DNA of 32,651 nt from Actinomycetes bacterium (lineage in GTDB: Bacteria > Actinomycetota > Acidimicrobiia > Acidimicrobiales > RAAP-2): contig JAJZJT010000006.1 of assembly GCA_021809995.1 (NCBI GenBank), forward strand, positions 1 through 32,651. Direction: 5' to 3'. The position numbers and the translations under genes were made by a program. This document shows positions 1 through 8,153 of the stretch, piece after piece (position 1 is the stretch's first letter; the number at the start of each line of letters is the position of its first letter). The notes beneath the pieces are model-generated. The model did not search any database, was not told the DNA's origin, and saw only the letters and a program-made list of their open reading frames with translations.

Positions 1-2277
1 GTGGACGTCGCCGGCGCCGGTCGTGTCGACGGCGGTCGCAGGGTGCCCGGGCACGTGCACCGGAACCCCCCCCTGGCGAGCCACCCAGCAGCCACGCGGC
101 CCGACGCGGACCACGGCGATCCCGCCGGGGGCGAGCTGGCTGGCGAGTGCTGCCGCAGCCGCCGCCGGGGTGCGCTCCCCGGTGCGCCCGACAGCCTCGC
201 GCTCGTTGGCGCTGAAGAGGTCGACGCGCCCGAGCACCGCGCCGAGCGGACCACCGGGCGTGGCACCGAGCGGTCCCGGGTCCACGACCAGGAGGTGCTC
301 GGGGCCCAGCTCGTGCAGCCACGAGGCGATCGCGGGCCCGGCAACCGGGTAGAGAAGGTCGTAGCCCGAGACATAGATGGCATCGCCCGCCTCCGGGACG
401 ACCCGGTCGAGGACGGCGGCGTCGAGACGAGACTCGATACCGGGGGCAGTCAGGAACGTGCGCTCGCCACGAGCTTCGACGATGCCGACGGTGAACCCGG
501 TGTCCTCCCCGGAGACCGGTGGCACCAGGGACCGGATGCCGGACACCTCGAGGTCTCGCGCCACCTGACGCCCGAAAGCGCCGTCGCCGATCAGCCCTGC
601 GTACGCACTAGGCAGCCCGAGGCGGGCCGCTGCGCTCAGGACGTTGAACCCTCCGCCGCTGGCCAGGGTGCGGTTGCTGGCGATCACGTCTCCGCCCCGG
701 CTCGGCAACGCCTCCACGTGGACGAGGATGTCGAGGAGGATGCTGCCCACCACGACGATCCGGTGGACCGGGGACCGGGCCGGGACGAGCGCGCCGGGCT
801 CGGCGCTCCGGGTCGGTGTGCCCTTGCCGGTCGCGTCGCTGTGGGAACTGCACGGCGTCGTCGTGCGGCGTGGCGTCGTCGCACCGGCGCGGCTGCGGCG
901 TGCGGTCACGACCGCGCCCAGCTCCCAACCGGCGAGCGACACGGCCGCGGCCACGACGAGCCCGAGCCCGAACCCGAAGCTCCCGTCGCCGACCAGCCCC
1001 CTGGCCAACGGCCCGGTATACAGCGGCGACATCGTGGTGGCGAGCGCCACGGCAGATCCCGCGACGAAGCCAACCAGTCCCGGCACGTTCACCGCTCGGG
1101 CGGTCGCCTCGCCGCCAGCGCTGCCTCGGGCGGCCCCTCGCGAGGAGCGGACCATGTCAGCCAGGACCACCCCGGCCCAGGCGGTGAGCCCAGTCGCCAG
1201 CAGCGTCAGGAAGCTCTCGAACGGGCTGAGGAACCCGGCTCGGCCGACCATGAGCCACAGCCCTGCCCCGCACACGACGGCGCCGTCGACCAGGACGGTG
1301 CGGCTGCGGCGGATCCGGACACCGAGCGCGAGCAGCGTCAGCCCCGACGAGTAGCAGGCCAGGTCGGACTCGGCGAGCATGCCACCGGCCGCGACCAGCA
1401 GGAACGGCGCCGACAACCATGCGGGGAGCACGGCACCGACGGGCCCGATCGGATCGAGGGAACTGGCCAGGCCGTGGACCTTGGCGCTCAGGAGGTAGCC
1501 GGCGACCACCAGCACCGACGTCGGCAATGCCGCCCCGCACGTGACCCAGCCGACGATCGACCGAGCGCGCTCGTGCATCGGCAGGTACCGGCTGTAGTCC
1601 GGGGCGAGGTTGACCCAGCTGATGCCCGTCCCCGCCGCCAGGATCCCGCCGGCCACCAGCACGGTGCGCAGCGACGCTGGGGGTGCGGCGGCGACCCGGG
1701 CCACGTCGACGTGCAGCAGCAGCACCGGGAGCACGGCCACGGTGAGCAGGCCGAACCCGATGGCGGCGAGCCGCTGGAAGCGCACGATCACACCGTGGCC
1801 GAGCACGCCGAGGACGACCGAGGCCCCGATCATGACGCCAAGCGCCGCCGCATCGATCGCCGCCCCGGCCCGGACGCCGAAGGCGGCGTGCGCCACGCCG
1901 ACCAGGGCCCACGCCCCGATGACGGACGTCACCACCTCCCAGCCCAGCACGCTCACCCAGCCAACCGCCGCCGCCACCAGGTTGCCGGCCCGCCCGAGCG
2001 CCCGGCGCGACAGCACGAGGGCCGGCATGCCGGCGCGCTGACCAGCCACCGACACCAACCCGACCAGCAGGAACGAGGCCGTCGTCGCCACGACCGTCGT
2101 GAGCACCGCCTGGACCAGGTCGAGGCCCATGGTGGCCAGGATGGCGCCGAACACCAGGGCCAGGAGCCCGAGGTTCGCGGCGAACCACACCCCGAAGAGG
2201 TCGCGGGCGCGCCCGTGGCGCTCGTCAGGCGGCACCGCCTGGATGCCACGCTGCTCGATCCTGGTGAGTCCCGCCAT
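1..2277 (-). CDS. NCS1 cytosine/purine permease fused to PfkB-family kinase (partial)
   Basis: One uninterrupted minus-strand frame runs from an ATG at 2277 off the window start, so the C-terminus is missing. Residues 1 to about 456 look like an NCS1 (CodB-type) permease: the N-terminus reads VPPDERHGRARDLFGVWF and is followed by about 12 hydrophobic segments (last one near 908-990). A linker of about 45 residues rich in Arg, Thr and Pro (about 770-908) then leads into a ribokinase-like domain starting RIVVVGSILVD, with GGGFNV in the lid region and the PfkB signature DTTGAGDV at the window edge. The linker frame has no stop and no ATG, so a separate kinase start is unlikely. By family, the permease would import a base or nucleoside and the kinase would phosphorylate it on the inner side. 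The substrate is unknown; the kinase lacks the features of ThiD. A sequencing error that removed a stop is the main alternative. Confidence 0.8.
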   Translation of the reverse strand, partial: MAGLTRIEQRGIQAVPPDERHGRARDLFGVWFAANLGLLALVFGAILATMGLDLVQAVLTTVVATTASFLLVGLVSVAGQRAGMPALVLSRRALGRAGNLVAAAVGWVSVLGWEVVTSVIGAWALVGVAHAAFGVRAGAAIDAAALGVMIGASVVLGVLGHGVIVRFQRLAAIGFGLLTVAVLPVLLLHVDVARVAAAPPASLRTVLVAGGILAAGTGISWVNLAPDYSRYLPMHERARSIVGWVTCGAALPTSVLVVAGYLLSAKVHGLASSLDPIGPVGAVLPAWLSAPFLLVAAGGMLAESDLACYSSGLTLLALGVRIRRSRTVLVDGAVVCGAGLWLMVGRAGFLSPFESFLTLLATGLTAWAGVVLADMVRSSRGAARGSAGGEATARAVNVPGLVGFVAGSAVALATTMSPLYTGPLARGLVGDGSFGFGLGLVVAAAVSLAGWELGAVVTARRSRAGATTPRRTTTPCSSHSDATGKGTPTRSAEPGALVPARSPVHRIVVVGSILLDILVHVEALPSRGGDVIASNRTLASGGGFNVLSAAARLGLPSAYAGLIGDGAFGRQVARDLEVSGIRSLVPPVSGEDTGFTVGIVEARGERTFLTAPGIESRLDAAVLDRVVPEAGDAIYVSGYDLLYPVAGPAIASWLHELGPEHLLVVDPGPLGATPGGPLGAVLGRVDLFSANEREAVGRTGERTPAAAAAALASQLAPGGIAVVRVGPRGCWVARQGGVPVHVPGHPATAVDTTGAGDVH

Positions 2278-2628
2278 CGGCTCCTCCTCGAGGGCTGCCG
2301 GCACAGCGCCGGTTGCTGCGAGCGTGTGACCCCGGCCCGCACGGGGACGATCGTGGTGACGGCGGACGCGGCGACCAACGGCGCGACGACCACCGGACCG
2401 ACCTGATCGGTGCCGGCCGACGGTAGCGCACCCCAGGGCTCGCCCCGTGGGTGCAGCTCCCCTGCTCCGGAACACGGCGGCTCGATCGAACCGACCGGAC
2501 GGGCGCCAAGGGGGCGGTGACGCCAGGCGAAAGGAGACCGTGCACCCAGGACGGCCCAGATGACGAGCAGCGTGGCGTGGAACCTGGTCCCGTTCGCCCA
2601 GCAGCACCGCTCCTCGAGCCGGGGTGGA
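2278..2628. other. Divergent intergenic region, promoter-bearing
   Basis: No gene is seen in this stretch between the minus-strand permease-kinase and the riboswitch that serves the plus-strand operon. It must hold the promoters of both, but I cannot place -10/-35 boxes confidently in such GC-rich DNA. The pair GGGTGCA (2450-2456) and TGCACCC (2541-2547) could form a long-range stem; nothing else supports a function for it. Confidence 0.4.
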
Positions 2629-2789
2629 GCTGCGCTAGGCTCCCGCTCGTCGCAAGGCTTGGGAAGCCGGTGCGGTTCGACCCAGCCCAGCCGCTGTGAC
2701 CGGGGAGCGACCCCTCGGACGCCACCGGGCCCGCCAGCCTTGGACGGCGCGACGAGCGCAGATCTGGGAACCGGGAGATCGGCTGCAGC
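2629..2789 (+). promoter_or_regulatory. Cobalamin (B12) riboswitch
   Basis: The leader has the expected cobalamin aptamer parts in order. A possible closing stem pairs 2629-2633 with 2785-2789. A perfect 10-bp stem pairs CGCTCGTCGC (2644-2653) with GCGACGAGCG (2749-2758), and inside it CAAGGCT (2653-2659) pairs with AGCCTTG (2736-2742). The conserved core follows: GGGAAGCCGGTG near 2661, GCCGCTGTGA ending near 2699 and GCCACCGGGC near 2721. The 3' B12-box-like sequence CCGGGAGATCGGCTGC lies at 2771-2786. It ends about 30 bases before the cobI start, so it probably controls the whole cobalamin operon by sequestering the cobI ribosome site or by terminating transcription when coenzyme B12 is abundant. 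The mode of control is not visible. Confidence 0.9.
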
Positions 2790-2819
2790 GGTAGTGACGC
2801 CACGTACCGAGGGAGATGG

Positions 2820-3569
2820 ATGATGGGCCCGGCCCTGGTCGGAATCGGGGTAGGTCCCGGAGATCCCAGCTTGATCACGGTCAAGGCGCTGTCCGAGCTG
2901 CGCGGTGCCGACCGCGTCTTCGGCCCGACGATGGCGGTCGACGCAGTCGGGCGAGCCGAGTCGATCGTCCGGCAGGCCGCCCCCGACGTCGTGGTGGAAC
3001 GGTTGGTCTTCGCCATCATCGAAGACGCCGTCGCTCGCCGGGCCGCCCATGACCAGGCCGCCGACCGCGTCGCCGAGTGCCTCGCCACCGGGGAGCGCGT
3101 CGCCTTCGTGACCCTCGGCGACCCGAACGTGTACAGCACGTTCCACCACCTGGCCGACCGGGTGCTCGAGCGGCGCCCCGGAACCCCGGTGACGACCGTG
3201 CCCGGGATCTGCGCCTTCCAAGACCTCGCAGCGCGCAGCGGCACCGTGCTGGTCGACGGGGTGGAGCGGTTGCACCTCGTCAGCGCCGTCGCCGGGCCCC
3301 AGGCGATCGACGTGCCGCTCGCCGACCCCGAGGCCGCCGTCGTCGTGTACAAGGGCGGGCGACACCTCCCCGCGCTGGTCGAGCGCCTGCGTGCGGCCGG
3401 CCGGCTCGACGGTGCAGTGGTCGGTGAGCTCATCGGTCTGCCCGGGGAGCGGGTGGGGTCGCTCGCTCTCGCCGCATCCGGTCCGGCGGCCTACCTGTCC
3501 TCACTGGTCGTGCCGCCACGCCGCGAGGCGCGCGACGAGTCGACCGGTGCCGAGGCAGGTGAACCGTGA
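2820..3569 (+). CDS. cobI: Precorrin-2 C20-methyltransferase
   Basis: This 249-residue tetrapyrrole methylase has the CobI/CbiL signature. GIGVGPGDPSLITVKAL near the N-terminus forms the SAM and substrate cleft, and LGDPNVYSTFHHL (about residues 100-112) and VPGICAFQDLAA follow. It transfers a methyl group from SAM to C20 of (cobalt-)precorrin-2 in the cytosol. It is the first gene after the riboswitch. Two ATGs are in frame, 2820 and 2823; the ribosome site GAGGGAG (2809-2815) is spaced better for 2823, so the true protein may be one residue shorter. The stop overlaps the cobM start by 4 bases (GTGA). Confidence 0.93.
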   Translation: MMGPALVGIGVGPGDPSLITVKALSELRGADRVFGPTMAVDAVGRAESIVRQAAPDVVVERLVFAIIEDAVARRAAHDQAADRVAECLATGERVAFVTLGDPNVYSTFHHLADRVLERRPGTPVTTVPGICAFQDLAARSGTVLVDGVERLHLVSAVAGPQAIDVPLADPEAAVVVYKGGRHLPALVERLRAAGRLDGAVVGELIGLPGERVGSLALAASGPAAYLSSLVVPPRREARDESTGAEAGEP

Positions 3570-4354
3570 TCTCGTTCGTCGGCGCCGGGCCCGGTGCACC
3601 CGACCTCATCACGCTGCGCGGACGCGACCGACTCGCGGCTGCCGACGTCGTGGTCTGGGCTTCGTCGCTGGTCCCCGAAGCCGTCCTGGTCCACACGCGT
3701 CCTGGCGCCGTGGTGCACGATTCGAAGTCCATGACGCTCGAGGACGTCCTGGCCGTCTACGCCGCCAACCCCGACGGAGCCGTGGTCCGGCTGCACTCGG
3801 GCGACCCGTCCGTCTACGGCGCCATCCAAGAGCAGATCGACTGGTGCGTGGCCCAGGGACGAGACTTCGAGATCGTTCCTGGCGTCAGCTCTCTCGGTGC
3901 CGCCGCCGCCGCGGTCGGGCGGGAGCTGACCATCCCCGGCGTGGCCCAGAGCGTGGTGCTCACCCGCCTTGGCGGGCGAACTGCCGCCAGCATGCCCGGG
4001 CGCGAGCGCATCGCCGCCTTCGCCGCCGTGGGCCCGACTCTCGCCGTGTTCCTGTCGGCGGCCCGGCCGGTCGAGCTGCAGCGCGAGCTGCTCGCCGTGG
4101 GCTCCGCCTACGAGCCCACGACGCCCGCTGCCGTGGTGGTGCGGGCGTCGTGGCCCGACGAGCAGGTGGTGCGAACCACCGTGGGCGAGCTGGCCGACGC
4201 CGTCGCGTCCACCGGCGCCCGCACGACGGTGCTGGTGCTCGTGGGGCCCGCGCTGCAGGGCAACGCCGAGCGGAGCCATCTCTACTCGCCGTCGTACGCC
4301 CACGCCTACCGCCGCCGTTCCGCTCCGGGGACCACGACGGGCCGGCCGGCATGA
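3566..4354 (+). CDS. cobM: Precorrin-4 C11-methyltransferase
   Basis: The 262-residue protein begins at a GTG overlapping the cobI stop. It carries MISFVGAGPGAPDLITLRG at the N-terminus, the HSGDPSVYGAIQEQ loop and VPGVSSLGAAAAA, all typical of CobM/CbiF. It methylates C11 of (cobalt-)precorrin-4. Length matches the family. The 4-base overlaps at both ends (GTGA upstream, ATGA downstream) suggest translational coupling within the operon. It sits next to the CbiD-like stub, as cbiF and cbiD often sit close together in corrin clusters. Confidence 0.93.
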   Translation: MISFVGAGPGAPDLITLRGRDRLAAADVVVWASSLVPEAVLVHTRPGAVVHDSKSMTLEDVLAVYAANPDGAVVRLHSGDPSVYGAIQEQIDWCVAQGRDFEIVPGVSSLGAAAAAVGRELTIPGVAQSVVLTRLGGRTAASMPGRERIAAFAAVGPTLAVFLSAARPVELQRELLAVGSAYEPTTPAAVVVRASWPDEQVVRTTVGELADAVASTGARTTVLVLVGPALQGNAERSHLYSPSYAHAYRRRSAPGTTTGRPA

Positions 4355-4515
4355 CCCGGCCCCCCGCCACCGCGCCGTTGGACCGCGCCGTCGTCACGCC
4401 GCGGCGCCGAGGGCGGCGTACAGGCGTTGCCGCCGGCACGTGCGACGCGGTCGGGGCGAAGGCGGCGGCCCTCGTCATCGGCTTCGACGGGTCGCAGGTG
4501 GCGGCCCGTGCCTGA
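4351..4515 (+). pseudogene. CbiD-like N-terminal stub (54 aa)
   Basis: This short frame starts at an ATG overlapping the cobM stop and ends 8 bases inside the next gene. Its middle, RRTGVAAGTCDAVGAKAAAL, resembles the N-terminal motif of cobalt-precorrin-5B C1-methyltransferase CbiD, which usually reads like TTGTCAAAAAKAA after an Arg/Gly-rich lead. A full CbiD is about 350 residues; here the frame stops 11 residues after the motif region and no further CbiD sequence follows before cbiG-cobJ. I read it as a remnant left after CbiD was lost. That CobF, which also methylates C1, is encoded later in the operon fits this. It could still be translated, because the coupling overlaps are kept. The match is judged by eye. 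Confidence 0.6.
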
Positions 4516-6226
4516 GGCACGCCGTAGGCCGGCAGCCTCCACCCGGCCGGACGTCGAGCGCAGCGCGCTCCACCGCACCCTGGTGTCCGTGTCGGTCACC
4601 GAGGCAGGGCGCTCGATCGCCCACCGGCTGCCGTTCGCGCATCACCACGGCGACGTGGCCGGGACGGTCCGCCGACTGTGGGCGGACGTCGACGGCTTCG
4701 TCCTGATGCTGGCGGCGGGCGCAGCCGTGCGCATCGTCGCGCCGCTCCTCGAGGGCAAGGACCGGGACCCGGCGGTGGTCTGCGTGGACGACGCGGCACG
4801 CTGGGCCGTCGCCCTCGTCGGCGGCCACGGCGGCGCCAACGCGCTGGCCCACCAGGTCGCCGCCTTGCTCGGCGCCGAAGCTGTCGTCACCACCGCCACG
4901 GACGCCACGCGGACCCCGGCGCTCGACCTCTTCCCCGGCTTCCGGGCGGAGGGGGACGTCGCCGGTGTGACCGCGGCCATGTTGGCCGGGCGCTCGCCGG
5001 TCGTCGAGGTGGCGCTTCCCGAGTGGCCCACCCCGGCCAGCCTGACCGATGGGCCAGGTCCGGAGCGGGTCGTCGTCACGGACGCGGCGCTCGCCACCGA
5101 GGCGGGGGTTGCGGTGTTGCACCCACCGTCGCTGGTCGCCGGAGTGGGCTGCTCGACGGCCGCCGACCCGGCCGAGGTCGCTGCGCTCTTGGACCGCGCC
5201 CTGGCCGGTGCAGGCCTGGCCAGGGCCAGCGTCGGCTCGGTGGCAACGATCGATCGGCGCCGCCACCACCCGGCGGTCACGTCCCTCGGTCTCGAGGTGC
5301 AGGCGTTCTCGCCGACAGAGCTCGCCGCCGTAGCGGTGCCGAACCCGAGCACCACCGTCGCCGACGCGGTCGGCACTCCGAGCGTCGCCGAGGCCGCCGC
5401 CCTCCTCGCTGCCGGTCCCGGCGCGTCGTTGGCGGTGGCGAAGCAGCGATCGGCGACCGGCACCGTAGCCGTGGCCCGCCGCGCGGCGCCGGCCGGCTGC
5501 CTGTCGGTGGTGGGTCTCGGACCCGGCGGCGTCGCCCACCGAACCCCGGCTGCCGCTACCGCGGTGCGCCACGCCGAGGTCGTCGTCGGCTACGGGCCCT
5601 ACCTCGACCAGGCCGGCGATCTGCTGACCGCGTCGCAGGTCGTGGTGCGCTCGCCGATCGGCAGCGAGGAGGACCGGGCACGCCTGGCGCTGGCGCACGC
5701 CGCCGCCGGCCGACGCGTCGCCCTGGTCTGCTCGGGTGACGCGGGGGTCTACGGCATGGCGTCGCTCGCCGTCGAGCTCGCCGGCGACGAGCTGCCCGGG
5801 GTGCGGATCGACGTCGTCCCTGGGGTCACCGCGGCGCTGGCCTCGGCAGCACTGCTGGGCGCGCCGCTCGGCCACGACCACGCCACCATCAGCCTGTCGG
5901 ACCTCCTGACGCCGTGGGAGGTGATCGAGCGCCGCGTACGGGCCGCGGCTGAGGCCGACCTGGTGGTGGCCTTGTACAACCCGCGTTCGGGCGGTCGGAC
6001 CTGGCAGCTTCCCGCCGCGCTCGACATCCTGCGGCGCTACCGGCCGGCGGCGACCCCGGTGGGGCTCGTCACCGACGCCACCCGACCCAGCCAGCGCGTG
6101 GTGCACACGACCCTGGCCGAGGTCGAACCAGCAGATGTCGGGATGACGACCTGCGTCGTCATCGGCGCCACGACCACCACGACCGTTGCCGGGCGGATGG
6201 TCACCCCCCGGGGCTACCGATCGTGA
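4508..6226 (+). CDS. cbiG-cobJ: CbiG-CobJ fusion: cobalt-precorrin-5A hydrolase / precorrin-3B C17-methyltransferase
   Basis: Starting at a GTG at 4508 gives 572 residues. The first about 150 residues resemble the CbiG N-terminal domain (LMLAAGAAVRIVAPLL, ALVGGHGGANALA). Residues about 210-325 are the CbiG C-terminal/CobE-type domain (VAGVGCSTAADPAEV, VPNPSTTVADAVGTPSVAEAA). Residues about 332-572 are a CobJ/CbiH methylase with VVGLGPGG, CSGDAGVYGMASLA, VPGVTAALASAALLGAPLGHD and LYNPRSGGR. CbiG opens the delta-lactone and releases acetaldehyde in the early-cobalt route; CobJ methylates C17 and contracts the ring. CbiG-CobJ fusions are known in actinobacteria. An in-frame ATG at 4427 would extend it, but that stretch overlaps the CbiD stub and cobM-proximal DNA and is not CbiG-like. 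Confidence 0.92.
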   Translation: MPEARRRPAASTRPDVERSALHRTLVSVSVTEAGRSIAHRLPFAHHHGDVAGTVRRLWADVDGFVLMLAAGAAVRIVAPLLEGKDRDPAVVCVDDAARWAVALVGGHGGANALAHQVAALLGAEAVVTTATDATRTPALDLFPGFRAEGDVAGVTAAMLAGRSPVVEVALPEWPTPASLTDGPGPERVVVTDAALATEAGVAVLHPPSLVAGVGCSTAADPAEVAALLDRALAGAGLARASVGSVATIDRRRHHPAVTSLGLEVQAFSPTELAAVAVPNPSTTVADAVGTPSVAEAAALLAAGPGASLAVAKQRSATGTVAVARRAAPAGCLSVVGLGPGGVAHRTPAAATAVRHAEVVVGYGPYLDQAGDLLTASQVVVRSPIGSEEDRARLALAHAAAGRRVALVCSGDAGVYGMASLAVELAGDELPGVRIDVVPGVTAALASAALLGAPLGHDHATISLSDLLTPWEVIERRVRAAAEADLVVALYNPRSGGRTWQLPAALDILRRYRPAATPVGLVTDATRPSQRVVHTTLAEVEPADVGMTTCVVIGATTTTTVAGRMVTPRGYRS

Positions 6227-6408
6227 CCGCGGCGGTCGCGGTGGACGGTCGGCGCACCGCCTGGTCGCACGTTCCGACCAGCACGGAAGGGCACGGCCCG
6301 CTCGCCGCTCGGTCCGCGCCCGTGCCGGCGAGCTGCACGGCGTGCGGCGTCTCCCGGGCCACCTGCCCCCACGCGGCGCTCCGCTCCGTGCCACGGTGCC
6401 GGCCGTGA
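6223..6408 (+). CDS. Small Cys-containing ORF, possible decayed ferredoxin-like protein
   Basis: The frame starts at a GTG overlapping the cbiG-cobJ stop (GTGA) and ends at a TGA overlapping the cobH GTG, so it is placed exactly like the real operon genes. The 61-residue product has CTACGVSRATCP near residues 38-49. This resembles half of a 4Fe-4S ferredoxin site (CxxCxxCxxxCP), but the third Cys is missing, so it could not bind a normal cluster alone. The remainder is low complexity. It may be a degraded ferredoxin partner or merely a spacer that preserves translational coupling. Confidence 0.45.
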   Translation: MTAAVAVDGRRTAWSHVPTSTEGHGPLAARSAPVPASCTACGVSRATCPHAALRSVPRCRP

Positions 6409-7028
6409 CCGTCCACCCCATCGAGCAGGAGAGCTACCGGATCCTCGCCGACCGGATCGACCTGTCCAGCCTGCCGCCACTCAGCCGGGCGGTCGTCGCC
6501 CGCGTGGTGCACGCCACCGCCGACGTGGCGCTGGCCGGCACCATGGTCCTCGACGAGGCACAGCTGGACGTGGCAGTTGCAGCGCTGCGCGCCGGCGCAC
6601 CCGTGGTGACCGACGTGGCCATGGTGGCAGCCGGGATCAGTGGCCGCGACGCCCGCTGCTTCCTCGACCGCGTCCCCCCCGCCCGCGCGAGCGTCGCGCC
6701 GGCCATCGCCGGTGACGCCGCACCGACCCGCAGTGCCCGAGCGATGCGCCTGGCGGCGGCGGCGCATCCGGCTGGGGCCGTCTTCGTCATCGGCTGCGCG
6801 CCGACCGCACTGGTCGAGCTCGTCGCCCTGTCGGCAGCCGGCGCGCTCCACCCGGCCCTCGTCATCGGCATGCCGGTGGGGTTCGTCGGGGCGGCGGAGT
6901 CCAAGGAGGCGCTGCGAGCCAGCGGGCTCCCGGCCGTCAGCAACGTCGGCGAGCGCGGCGGGTCGGCAGCTGCAGCGGCAGCCTGTAACGCGCTCGTCCG
7001 GATCGCCGACGGCGGCGCCGATGACTGA
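6405..7028 (+). CDS. cobH: Precorrin-8X methylmutase
   Basis: The 207-residue protein from the GTG at 6405 matches the usual CobH/CbiC length. It reads VHPIEQESYRILADRIDLS at the start, then RAVVARVVHATADV with the likely catalytic His at residue 36, VTDVAMVAAGIS, and GCAPTALVELVAL and MPVGFVGAAESKEAL near the end. It moves the methyl group from C11 to C12, forming hydrogenobyrinate or cobyrinate. A GTG at 6396 is an alternative start. The stop overlaps the next ATG region by 8 bases (7021-7028). Confidence 0.94.
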   Translation: MTVHPIEQESYRILADRIDLSSLPPLSRAVVARVVHATADVALAGTMVLDEAQLDVAVAALRAGAPVVTDVAMVAAGISGRDARCFLDRVPPARASVAPAIAGDAAPTRSARAMRLAAAAHPAGAVFVIGCAPTALVELVALSAAGALHPALVIGMPVGFVGAAESKEALRASGLPAVSNVGERGGSAAAAAACNALVRIADGGADD

Positions 7029-7914
7029 GGCGGTGGTGCTCGTGGCGCACGGGTCGCGCTCGCCGGCGGGACGCGACGAGATGCTCGCCCTAGCCAGTGC
7101 GGTGGCCTCGGCCCGGCCCGGGACACCGGTACGCGCCGGGTTCCTCGAGATGAGCGACCCGCCTGCGTCGACCGTGCTCGAGGACCTGCTCGACAGCGGG
7201 GTCCGTGACGTGACCGTGGTCCCGCTCATGCTCCTCGCCGCTGGGCACGCCAAGTCCGACGTACCGGCGGTCGTCCTGCAAGCCCGGGCTCGTCATCCCG
7301 GTGCGCGCATCGCCTACGGCCGTCCCCTCGGCGTTGACCACGCGCTCTTGACGTTGGCGCGGCGACGGCTGGAGGCTGCCGGCGCGGTAGGCCTTCCCCT
7401 GGCGGTGCTGGCCCGGGGCACGTCCGACCCCGACGCGAACGCCGAAGCTTGGCGAGCGAGCCGACTGCTGGCCGACATGGCCGAGACGAGACTGGTGGCG
7501 ACCGGGTTCTCGGGCCTGACGTGGCCGACCGTCACCGGCGCGCTCGAGCAGCTGCAGCGGCTGGGAGCGACGCGCATCGCCGTGTTCTCGTGGTTCCTGG
7601 CCACCGGCGTGCTGCTGGACCGCATGCGTGCCGACTGGCAGGCGTTCGCCTCGGCGACGGGTGTCGGAGTGCTCGATGCCGGGTATTTCGGGATCGAGCC
7701 GGAGCTGGTCTCCCTGGTCTGGTCTCGCGTCGACGAGGCCGGCGCGGGCTGGGTCATGGCGAACTGCGACACCTGCGCCTACCGGCGACCGTTCCCGGGG
7801 CTGGCCGACCGGGTCGGCATGGCGATCGGTGTCGGACACTCGCATCTCGCCGCCGAGCACCGCAGCGGGCACGACCACGGCGGGCACGACCACCACCACG
7901 GAGGCGACGGCTGA
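7021..7914 (+). CDS. cbiX: Sirohydrochlorin cobaltochelatase, two-domain, His-rich tail
   Basis: The 297-residue protein starts at the ATG 7021. VVLVAHGSRSPAGRDEM holds the first chelatase His (H10), and two CbiX/SirB repeats follow (about 1-115 and 120-245). The C-terminal part has NCDTCAYRRPFPG, a CxxC motif seen in actinobacterial CbiX proteins, and ends in a His/Asp/Gly tail (HDHGGHDHHHGG) that could bind cobalt. CbiX inserts Co(II) into sirohydrochlorin, which marks the early-cobalt route. No ATP-dependent cobaltochelatase (CobNST) is in the window. Confidence 0.92.
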   Translation: MTEAVVLVAHGSRSPAGRDEMLALASAVASARPGTPVRAGFLEMSDPPASTVLEDLLDSGVRDVTVVPLMLLAAGHAKSDVPAVVLQARARHPGARIAYGRPLGVDHALLTLARRRLEAAGAVGLPLAVLARGTSDPDANAEAWRASRLLADMAETRLVATGFSGLTWPTVTGALEQLQRLGATRIAVFSWFLATGVLLDRMRADWQAFASATGVGVLDAGYFGIEPELVSLVWSRVDEAGAGWVMANCDTCAYRRPFPGLADRVGMAIGVGHSHLAAEHRSGHDHGGHDHHHGGDG

Positions 7915-8153
7915 GGCTGACGGGAGCGGGGCCGGCCAGACTCGGCCGGATCCTGACCAGGTCCGCCCGTGACCGCCAGTTCGTCGCGACCCGAGCGACC
8001 CCGAGCTGCTCTCGGGAGGTGACGGAGGCAGCTGGTCCGGCCAGCACCGGCAGGTCGGGCAACCCGGGTCCCACGGGCTCCCCGATCGAGCGCGGGTGCT
8101 GCCGCGCCGCCGGCGCCAGTTGTCGTCGCGGATGCCCACGCTAGTGTCGCACC

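Noticed and set aside
1-2406. 801-residue plus-strand open frame
   Set aside because: It is the antisense shadow of the permease-kinase gene; the product is Arg/Gly/Asp/His-rich without domains, while the opposite strand gives clear membrane and PfkB motifs.
2520-2547. Possible second B12 box (AAAGGAGACC) upstream of the riboswitch
   Set aside because: The other cobalamin aptamer elements (GGGAA, GCCACTG, paired stems) are missing upstream of it.
4475-6421. 648-residue minus-strand open frame
   Set aside because: Antisense of cbiG-cobJ; composition is that of a GC-rich shadow frame and no motif is visible.
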